Part shown: positions 40,001-47,268 of the stretch, in pieces
Numbering within the stretch: the first letter of the stretch is position 1
Layout: each line of letters starts with the position of its first letter
From: Chara braunii
Lineage: Eukaryota; Streptophyta; Charophyceae; Charales; Characeae
Length of the DNA: 47,268 bases
NCBI GenBank assembly: GCA_003427395.1
Contig: BFEA01000087.1
Span: 3,595,657 to 3,642,924, forward strand
Direction: 5' to 3'
Translations under genes and position numbers: made by a program
The notes under the pieces: model-generated
Databases searched by the model: none
What the model saw: the letters and a program-made list of their open reading frames with translations, nothing else
Told to the model about the DNA's origin: nothing

Positions 40001-40424
40001 CCTCACTTACAATCCATTCTGCACTAAATCACAGCTCAGCCTATATCTCTGAAAAAGGGCAGAGGCATTGATTACTTCTCTACGCAAGAGAAGGATTGAC
40101 CTCCTGCCCATGAGGCATCATCCAACCAACAGACTATGTAGACACGCAGATTCAAGATATCATCCGACCGTCAAACCCTATCCTTCAAGCCCTATTCACC
40201 CTACCTCCATATGGGGCCAAACGGCACCCCTTCATGCAAAGAATTGTTGAACCCTGCTTCACGCGAGGGAGGTCCCTATCCCACTCCAACTCAATTGAAG
40301 CAAAACAAGCCATGCAAAGAGTAGGGGGGAGGGGGAATAGTAATAACACTCACTTTCAATCCCTCACCCCACCTCGCCATCCCAGACCAACCACGAATCC
40401 TCGCCCGCAGCACTGAAGCAGAAG

Positions 40425-40426
<2 letters not shown>
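40001..40426. other. 3' flank of the large LINE, no recognised gene
   Basis: No gene or repeat family is recognised. This is the target sequence adjoining the LINE poly(A). Confidence 0.3.

Positions 40427-40476
<50 letters not shown>
40427..40476 (-). repeat. Poly(A) tail of the large LINE
   Basis: A 50-nt T run follows the 3' end whose complement is GCCTTGGGCACTGGGCCCTC and ATTGTTA. The same 3' terminus is shared with the copy ending at 29750. Confidence 0.9.
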
Positions 40477-40481
<5 letters not shown>

Positions 40482-40743
40482 TGAGGGCCCAGTGCCCAAG
40501 GCTGATATTTATCAATATGATGATTGAGGCCGGGGTCCTCACAGTCTACCCGGAGGTAACCAGTAGGATCCTGCTGAGAACAGAAAACGAGCCAACAATA
40601 CTGCACTCTTGATCTACTGTCTACTGATCAATGCACTATTGTTCTGATAACCTCGAACAACAGAAGAAGGTGAACTAGCATAGTGCCTCTTCACCCATAA
40701 TGGGTGCCAGATAAACATGAGACCCAAGCACTTTACCAGCTAA

Positions 40744-41754
40744 TTATCCAAACCAAGCAATTGGCACAAGACAGTTACTTGGGGGAGGGAAGAAATCAGG
40801 AAATTGAGACATAGGTTTTAGAGGGATAGAGGAGTCAATGGTAGTCCAATCATTAAAGACAAGCCGAAAAATTTTTTTATAGGATACTTGGGTGCTTGCG
40901 TGTCCACCTTCCCAGATTACTTTCCCCATCCTCCCCCCCTGGTCATCTCCCAACCAACTTTTGTTAAATTGATTAATGTGAACCCAGATTTCATTTGGAT
41001 CAGATAGGAGCTGAATTTTTTCCTTAGCTTGTTCCCATTTTATCGTTAAATCATTTTGTATCTGCTGTTTGATTGATTCAGTAAATTCTGGCCCGTCCAA
41101 TCGTGCACCCTCCATTTCAAAAGTACACCTTCTTGTCCAAATTGCCCATATGATCGCTCTCCTGCCTATTAAGAACATGTTGATTGTGAAATCATCTCCT
41201 TGGTCCGGATGCCATGATTCCAGTATGAGGGTTTTCCATTCCCAAGGCCAGGGATGAGAAGTATTCATTTGATTCCAGACTCTATCCCACCATCTCCAAA
41301 GCCAGATTGACCCCGGGCATTGGAGGAAAATATGCTCTATAGTTTCGAGGATGAGTTTGGATGGAAAGACTGATTTACAGAACTTACACCATGGGAAGGC
41401 AATGCCCTTCTGATTGAGAGATGACCTGTCAATGATCCAATCATTCGTGGGAAGACATCTATGAGCAATTTGCCACTGTAAAGAAGCAATTTTGGGTGGT
41501 TTAGTTTTAGAGGTTTGGAACCATTTAATTCTTCTCAACTCATCCTTACTAACATTAAGATTTTTGTGCCATCTTTCTTCAACACGGTCTCTTAAGTTAA
41601 ACCTGGGACGGAGCATCCTGTAGGCTGCTTTGACTGTGAGGGTGTGTAGATTCCTAGGATGAGAGTGAGTAAGTTTCCCCGGGAGAGACCAACTCCAGCT
41701 ATTTGGGTCAAAAGGAAGATGTGAAATAGGGGTGTCTGGTCTAAAAGCAAGCAT
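40744..41754 (-). pseudogene. LINE ORF2 C-terminal part, zinc-binding domain
   Basis: 336 codons with the RT zinc-binding region: SLQWQIAHRCLPTNDWIID, then FPWCKFC...ETIEHIFLQCPG and LWRWWDRVWN. It is followed by a basic C-terminal tail ending in IAWFG. This part of ORF2 is thought to bind RNA or assist target-primed reverse transcription. It is in a different frame from the upstream part because of an indel near 41755. Confidence 0.85.
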
Positions 41755-41876
41755 TTACCCTTAATCTTGAGAACTCTAATTATGAAGAGTTGGTCATCCG
41801 AAATCCATGTAGTTTCCTCCTGTTGATCCTGATATAAAATGTCATCATCTTGAATGTGAAAAATTGATAGAAGAAT

Positions 41877-42932
41877 TTAATTCGGGCTATGGATCACAAT
41901 TATGTTTCCAACTACATCATTTGTATTATGAAATGCTACCCAATCATTTTCGATAAATTTGGGACCCTTCCGTAGGATTCTGATCCACTCCAGTGGGATT
42001 AGGTCAATTATCAAATCTAGAGCAGAAATCTGATGGTGACTATATCTAAGTCGCTCATGCAGATCCGAAGCCGCGTACCAGTCTCTGCTCTCGTGATTCC
42101 ATAGATCTCTAACCCTTATTATCCCTCTGTTAATCCAACTTTTCCAGGGGATATCCATACAATGCAGAACACACCCTTGATCATCCCTAATGAAAGTATT
42201 GTTGAAAAGAGGCTGCTGACAGACTTTTTCCCATCTTGTTGGGAAAACTTTATCTAGGATAGGCATCTTCCTCCAATTCTTTATAAGTGTGATCCAAAAT
42301 GGATCCTGCCTAAGATCCCTTCTAATTGTCTGCCTATCTGAGGTCTCCTCTTGAGCTAGATGCCCTTGAGAGCCTCTAGGTAAGGACCATGAAAGGTTTT
42401 CCAGCCACATTAGGGAATCTATGTGATTAGGGACCGGAGGAGCTAATCTTTTTATCTGTTCAAAGGCTAGGAAGGACCAAGGAGTGTTGGGATTGAATAT
42501 AAGTCGTTTGATCCATTAAAGAGAGAGAGTCATTGATTGAGTGTTAGGGTCGATTATCCCAAGGCCCCCTTTTGTTTTAGTTTGGACAATGGACGACCAA
42601 GCCACTCTGCTAATGACGTTGGATCTTTCATGATCTCCACGCCATAAGAAGGCCGCTAATTGTTTCTTGAAGATTTTAAGGTTTCCTTTGTCCAAAGCCC
42701 AAAAAACCGATTTATACCATATTGAGGCCAATATGACATTGTTAATAATTAAGGTTCTACCAAACAGGGATGTTTGTTTATCCTTCCACAAATCAAGTTT
42801 CAACCTTGCCTGTTGTAGAATCCCTTCATTAGTGGAGATGAATTTACCTGTGACTGAAAGGGATACTCCTAGCACTCTGATTGGTACGTTATGGTGCACC
42901 CACTTAATGCAGGAAGGTTCCGGGGGTCTCAC
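41877..42932 (-). pseudogene. LINE ORF2 thumb/connection region
   Basis: One reading frame holds LGVSLSVTGKFISTNEGILQ, then QARLKLDLWKDKQTSLFGRT, then KQLAAFLWRGDHERSNVISR and KTKGGLGIIDP, the conserved block C-terminal to the RT catalytic core of plant LINEs. It is cut by an in-frame TAA after SMTLSL at about 42516 and ends at 41877. Confidence 0.8.
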
Positions 42933-42935
42933 TCC

Positions 42936-43361
42936 TTAATGATGGATCCACCAACCTAGTATTTTATTCCCCCAATTGACTTTCATATCAGAGAGTTTAC
43001 AGAATGTATCCATCAGTCTTTTGATGGCTTCTAAATTTTCATGTGAAGCATCAACCATCAGAGAGAGGTCATCAGCAAAGAGAGAGCAAACTGGGACTGC
43101 TTCATCAGGGATAGAGGAGACCTGGATACGCCTGATGTCTTTATGATGTCTTATGTTAGCGGCTAAGGCTTCCATAATTATCACAAAGAGAAGAGGAGCA
43201 ATGGGGTCGTCTTGCCTTACAGATCTCTGAAGAGAAATGGGGGGTGCTACATTTTCATTGACCATGACTCTTGCTGTGGCATTTTTATGCAAAATGTTGA
43301 TCCATCTCCTAAAATATGGATCAAAGTTAAACTTCTCCAGACATTTATCTAAAAAAAACAA
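42936..43361 (-). pseudogene. LINE RT, motifs B and C
   Basis: Contains SLQRSVRQDDPIAPLLF (motif B; the usual RQGDP has Asp in place of Gly) and CSLFADDLSLMV (motif C, catalytic FADD intact). It ends at an in-frame TAA; the same frame resumes two codons later as RPPEP. It is joined to the upstream RT segment through a frameshift in an A8 run. Confidence 0.85.
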
Positions 43362-44302
43362 TCAACATGATAATATGTTTTTTCAAAGTCAATGAATATA
43401 AATGCCGCATTGTGCTTAGACTGACGAGAAATCTTGATAAGTTCATTTATGAGCAAAATATTATCGTGGATATTCCTTCCTTTAATAAAACCAGTTTGCA
43501 AGGGGTGGATAATTTCCGCAATGATTTTATTTAGGCGAATTGTAAGAGCTTTTGAAATCAACTTATAAACCACAGTGAGCAAAGTGATAGGTCGGTAATT
43601 CCTAATGTTATATTTATCACCTTTCTTATAGAGAAGGATCAACACCCCTTGCCCTACTATCTCTCCCATATCACCTGAGTCCCATACTGCCTGATAGAAA
43701 TCAATGAGAATTTGGGAGATGAATTCCCACAAAACTTCCCAGAGTTCTTTTGGAAGACCGTCAATCCCTTGGGTCTTGTCTTCGTCCATTAATAATAGGG
43801 CAGACCATATTTCATCTTTAGTTAGGGGCAATTTCAGTTGTTCTCTCTGATGCTGAGAGAGTGACTTAGATAAAGGGATAAGGAACTCTTTTATTTTCTT
43901 TGTGCGTTTATCCAAGGGAATGTCACTATTTTGTGAAAGAAAAAGGTCCTTGAAGAAGTCCCTAACAATTTTAGTACATCCTGATGTTGACACCTCTAGC
44001 GGCCCATTTAGAGAATGGGGATGTGTTAGAGCCTCTATCAAAGTTCTGTCTGTCCTTACTTTAGCCATGGCAAAAAATCTTGCATCCATGACTCCTTCCA
44101 TATTAAATTTACGAATTTCACCACGAATCTTCATTCCTTGCCATCTATATTCCATATATTTAAGTACTTGACCTTCAAGGACTTGAATTTCTTTAGCCAT
44201 TTCATTTTGCATTTTTGGGTCTCTTTCCTCGTCTTCTGATTGCTGCAATTGATGAATACGTTGATATATATTAGTTTCAGAAGAATGACGTTCCTTAGCC
44301 AA
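43349..44302 (-). pseudogene. LINE RT, N-terminal part to motif A
   Basis: It holds the linker from endonuclease to RT, then DKTQGIDGLPKELWEVLWEF, then NYRPITLLTVVYKLISKALT, QTGFIKGRNIHDNI, and motif A FIDFEKTYYHVD with its catalytic Asp. The second, usually conserved Asp of 'K-A-F/Y-D' is Tyr here. The frame is lost in the A8 run at 43351-43358. Confidence 0.85.
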
Positions 44303-44314
44303 CGCTATCGAGTA

Positions 44315-44687
44315 TTAATTGCATTTACGACTTAAAAAGAGTAACCCATTATTAAACCAGAGTACGCCATTTCCTAAAATGTCCCTCTGATTCCTCCAAA
44401 ATGACCATACATTCTTAATAAATGATTTGAAAGAGTCAATCTTAAGATGGGCTGTATTAAGTTTATAAAATCCTCTACCTTGATCTGGCTTTTTCCCAAG
44501 GGAGAGGATGGCTACGCACATGGCGTGATCTAGACCCAGAAGGGGACTTCGTGGAAAGATTTATGTCATCTGAAGTGCGCCTTCCAAATCCTTTGAGATA
44601 AAAATAAGGTCTATACGAGACTTTGTGAGCGATCTGGCTTGATTCCTTCGAAAGCATGTATAAGAATTCTTCGAAGGATTCAAACGC
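44315..44687 (-). pseudogene. LINE endonuclease C-terminal part, frame-broken
   Basis: After the frameshift at 44690-44697 the minus strand gives SRIDLIFISKDL and, after another shift near 44570, DHAMCVAILSLG. These are the S-x-x-D and D-H catalytic segments of the AP endonuclease. The stretch between 44315 and the RT frame carries LLFLSRKCN* and no intact join. Confidence 0.65.
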
Positions 44688-45332
44688 CTAAAAAAAATCA
44701 AAGAGATTTAAGTTGTGGGAGAAGTTTGTCAGCATAATCTCATCTGTCTCCACATAAGCTGGACAGGGATTAGGAATATTCCATCTATCAATAAATCTAT
44801 CCGGGGCAGCATTAAAATCACCTGCTATAATGATCGGAATCCCTATAAGGAGGATAGGGGGAAGGGAATCAAAAAAACGTTGACGATCACCAACATCGTT
44901 GGGAGCATATATACAAAGAATGCCAATAATTTTCAGCTTCAACATTGCCAAGATAAATGCCCACCTGCCTTCTGCTTTATCGACGTCCCAATAAACGGGT
45001 TCTATCTTGGAACCTGGAGGAATCCAGATAGCGACTCCGGCACTGCCCGGACGGGGGGCATGGGCTCTGATGGCTGTATAAGGCCACATTTGTTTATGAC
45101 AATAATTATGCTGATCTGAATCCATGAGATGAGTTTCCTGAATGCATATAACATCCGGCCACTCTCTACCCCCTGTACCTCTCAATTGGTCAAATATGGC
45201 ATTCTTTTTTTGAGACTTAGCCGAAGTTAGACCATTAACATTCCATGATCTGATGTTGATGTCCGCGTTCCTTCTTAGAATTTTCCAAACTTTATCTTTA
45301 TTATAAAGGACATCTATTACTCTAGAATCCAT
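44688..45332 (-). pseudogene. LINE ORF2 start: AP endonuclease domain
   Basis: The Met-started frame shows INIRSWNVNGL (metal-binding Asn region, residues 27-35), ICIQETHLMD (catalytic Glu, about residue 66), GILCIYAPND and IIAGDFNAAPDR (Asp-x-Asn motif). This is the exonuclease-endonuclease-phosphatase fold that nicks target DNA for target-primed reverse transcription. It terminates in the A8 run. It starts 54 bp after the ORF1 stop. Confidence 0.9.
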
Positions 45333-45386
45333 TTAATAAAACAATAAACAGTGAGTTATGTTTTGAATAACAGGACAAAGGATAAG

Positions 45387-46265
45387 TCAAAGATTCAGCC
45401 ATTGTCCAGTATCCAATATCCCACTTGTCATCAGTGTCTTCTGAGCAAGCATTCTAATTAGCAGAGTGCCAACATCCGTTTCAGACCAAAAAACATTAGC
45501 TTTTAGCTTGAGGAGTTGAAGCTCACTCAGGGCGTCCTGACTGAACCATTTAAGACTCGTATTCTTAGTAGCATCGTATTTTAGAAATGCGTCTCCTTCC
45601 GCCAATCTTTCCTCACCCTCATTAATCGATAGCAAAGCTTTTCCTCCTGATGGGAAATATGATTTAGCAAAGTTAAGGATGTCTTTTACCGAGGAAGAGG
45701 GAGAGGGGGGGGGCGAAGCAGATCCTAGTAATGTTACTTCCCCATAGGCTGTGGACTGGGGTTCAGATAAACCTACCTCCCATATTCCTCCTTGGTTTCT
45801 CACTGGCAGGAGTGTTGTTCCCATCTTTGTCGGGGAAAGTAGTTCTTGTCCTTTGGCCATTCGATGTTTCAGTCTTTGTCTCTTACTGGTTAGTTCTGAC
45901 TCCAAGTCCAGAAGAGGGGGTTGGGGAGAGAGCGAGAGTTGAGGACTAAGAGTGACCTCCTGATCATCATCAATGACCACGACAGTCTGATTGTCAGGAG
46001 TTGTCTTTGAATGATCGAATAACACTACTTTGGTCGATAGATCCTTGGACACAATATTCTGGGAAACTTCGACCATAATGTCCTCTAGATTCGGTTTGCT
46101 AGTAGATGGTTCAGGAGACACTTTATTCTCCTGCCCCTCCAACGATTCGGGATCCCATTCAATGAGCCCTTGACTATGCTTCTTTTGTGATGAGGACTGC
46201 TGCTTTTGAGAGAGGTGCATAATTTTTTTCTCCCCCGTAAGCGTTGATATGACTTCCTTGAACAC
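45387..46265 (-). CDS. LINE ORF1-like protein, intact frame
   Basis: 292 codons with an unbroken frame. No zinc knuckle or RRM is visible. The N-terminal half is Ser/Gln/Pro-rich and probably disordered. A hydrophilic segment with KRQRLKHRMAKGQ (basic, nucleic-acid-binding-like) lies near residues 125-140. The C-terminal half after SVKDILNFAKSYFPSGGKAL looks globular and helical. By position, upstream of the endonuclease on the same strand, it is ORF1, the RNA-binding partner of ORF2. The function is inferred from position only. Because the ORF2 of this copy is dead, the gene is probably non-functional in mobilisation. Confidence 0.65.
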   Translation of the reverse strand: MFKEVISTLTGEKKIMHLSQKQQSSSQKKHSQGLIEWDPESLEGQENKVSPEPSTSKPNLEDIMVEVSQNIVSKDLSTKVVLFDHSKTTPDNQTVVVIDDDQEVTLSPQLSLSPQPPLLDLESELTSKRQRLKHRMAKGQELLSPTKMGTTLLPVRNQGGIWEVGLSEPQSTAYGEVTLLGSASPPPSPSSSVKDILNFAKSYFPSGGKALLSINEGEERLAEGDAFLKYDATKNTSLKWFSQDALSELQLLKLKANVFWSETDVGTLLIRMLAQKTLMTSGILDTGQWLNL

Positions 46266-46343
46266 CTGGCTTTAACCTTCCTGCTGAACTGACTGAAGGG
46301 GTGAACTAAGATCCGAGTTGCCAATGTATGGTGTACTTGTGCT

Positions 46344-46667
46344 TTAAACCACCAGTGCTTTCACGCCTCTTTTTCTCGAGGCTCGACACGCCTGCGTGCC
46401 AAAAAAACGAAGAAACAGAGTGGGCCTCCTTTTGGCTGGCAGCACCAGCCATTCTGCTCCAGCAGCCGAACCCTGCGAGTTGCGGTGTGCATGCAGCCGC
46501 TTTCCGAAAAACTATCAAGAAGACACAACACTGACAACATTGATAAACCACCAGTACTTCGAAGCCTTTTTTTCCCGAGGCTCGAAACGCCCTGCGTGAC
46601 AAAACAAAAAAGAAACAGAGTGGCCCTCCTTTTTAGCTGGCGTCGCCAGCCATTCTACTCTGGGGCA
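46344..46667. repeat. Direct duplication (period 199 bp) of MITE-related sequence
   Basis: Two copies, from AAACCACCAGTGCTTTC (46346) and AAACCACCAGTACTTCG (46545), each followed by CTCGAGGCTCG or CCCGAGGCTCG, AGAAACAGAGTGG and CCAGCCATTCT. The start matches the TIR of the TTAA MITE at 38560, and the first copy is preceded by TTAA. They are probably two truncated relatives of that family. Confidence 0.65.
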
Positions 46668-46754
46668 AGGTCCCACTTGCACGGATTACGAGAATCTGGC
46701 CGTTGATCTCTGTTATCTATGGTCAGTATCGCTTAATTCGTGCAAGTGGGACCT
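46668..46754. mobile_element. 87-bp foldback insert with perfect 16-bp arms
   Basis: AGGTCCCACTTGCACG (46668-46683) and its exact complement CGTGCAAGTGGGACCT (46739-46754) enclose 55 bp. It interrupts the second of the two duplicated units just before: the first unit runs from CCAGCCATTCTGCTCC straight into GCAGCCGAACCCTGCGAGTT, whereas the second has this insert before TAGCCAACACCTGAGAGTT. It is a very small MITE or hairpin element. Confidence 0.7.
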
Positions 46755-47217
46755 AGCCCCCGGTAGCCAACACCTGAGAGTTACCGCATGCATGCAGGCA
46801 CGTCGGGGAAAAATGGCTGGGAAAAAGTCATAAAAGGGACCAAACAAGGGAAAAAAAAAAAAACCATCACGGGGAGAGCTTCCCAGTTCCATATTCCCCC
46901 TAACAGCAAAGTGCCATTAATGGCACTTCACGAAAAATGTATGCATCCGCGTGCATGCGTGTCTCTTGGCTGGGCCCTGATTACCATGCTTCAGGCCCCA
47001 TTTCGTAGGGTCCTGGTCCTCATGTTTCTCTCCCGGGTAACCCCAAGTGATTGATTTCCCACTGCTCATAGGCACGCAATCTGGGCTAGCCTATCCGGTT
47101 CCCACATATGGATGCCCCATTCGCCTTGAGTCTTTGCTTGTTGCTCAGGCAGTTTTATCAGTTTCAGGCGGCTTGCGTCCTGACCTGTTTTGACAAAAGT
47201 TGCATTTCCCGAGCCTA
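46755..47217. other. Non-coding stretch, no recognised gene
   Basis: Contains a perfect 20-bp palindrome AAGTGCCATTAATGGCACTT at 46909-46928 and repeated GCATGCATGC/GCATGCGTG words. No gene is recognised. Confidence 0.4.
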
Positions 47218-47268
47218 AGATTCCAGCAGGTGCTGCTCCCCTGCAATAGATGGAGCACGGTTCATTTA
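47218..47268 (+). repeat. Start of another GCTGGACCC-family copy, cut by the window edge
   Basis: AGATTCCAGCAGGTGCTGCT, then CCCCTGCAATAGATGGAGCA, matches the family head used at 26769, 27383 and 38479. The copy continues beyond the window. Confidence 0.6.

Larger units (their letters stand above)
40427..46300 (-). mobile_element. Nearly full-length LINE (non-LTR retrotransposon), inactivated
   Basis: On the minus strand the order is ORF1 (46265-45387), ORF2 with AP endonuclease, RT and a zinc-binding C-terminus (45332-40744), a 3' UTR of about 270 bp and a 50-nt poly(A) (40427-40476). The 5' end is not sharply defined and lies between 46266 and 46343. ORF2 is interrupted by frameshifts in two A8 runs (44690-44697, 43351-43358), in-frame stops at about 42936, 42516 and 41877, and a frameshift near 41755. 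It has the two-ORF, APE-type layout of L1-like plant LINEs. No RNase H domain is evident. Confidence 0.9.

Noticed and set aside
46909-46928. Perfect 20-bp palindrome as an operator or cruciform
   Set aside because: Isolated, with no gene next to it; recorded only as part of the intergenic entry.

Overview
This is nuclear DNA of a eukaryote in the plant lineage, most likely a streptophyte (charophyte) green alga such as Chara. The evidence is two host genes of plant type, one encoding a short-chain dehydrogenase close to plant 'glucose and ribitol dehydrogenase' proteins and one an aminoacylase-1-like M20 peptidase. The rest is a dense, nested mass of retroelements, poly(A)-tailed short elements, TIR elements and microsatellites. 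The organism is inferred from family resemblance only. Assembly gaps lie at 34648-34715, with single Ns at 6635 and 39611-39622.

Layout. 1-2119: intronless SDR gene (+). 2120-12300: no recognised gene, but many tandem repeats, foldbacks and microsatellites, including a 43-bp minisatellite at 6245-6880. 12399-14906: M20 peptidase gene (-), followed by two broken tandem copies of its own 3' end. 16687-22152: decayed LTR retrotransposon (-), in order LTR, primer-binding site, gag, AT-rich insert, CCHC segment, protease; no RT or integrase is visible. 24257-26675: a full-length LTR of the same family in the opposite orientation, apparently solo, so the two LTRs form a large imperfect inverted repeat. 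26769-28119: short poly(A)-tailed elements.

28205-29749: LINE fragment with a head-to-head inverted duplication. 29751-33854: a composite element with outer inverted repeats of about 110 bp, inner direct repeats of about 760 bp, and a CCHC plus reverse-transcriptase coding region (-) in the middle. 33875-40426: SINEs, MITEs with three different TIR families, a second LINE fragment and a 205-bp tandem array. 40427 to about 46300: a nearly full-length LINE (-) with ORF1, AP endonuclease, RT and a zinc-binding C-terminus, broken by stops and frameshifts. 46344-47268: more MITE and SINE fragments.

Only the SDR and the M20 peptidase look like functional host genes. The strongest candidate for something undescribed is the 29751-33854 element. 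It combines TIRs, LTR-like direct repeats and a CCHC/RT polyprotein of Penelope-like flavour, and it has a small relative (36825-37008) carrying the same ends. Both sit between poly(A) runs at the 3' ends of retroposons, which suggests that this family targets poly(A) tails.
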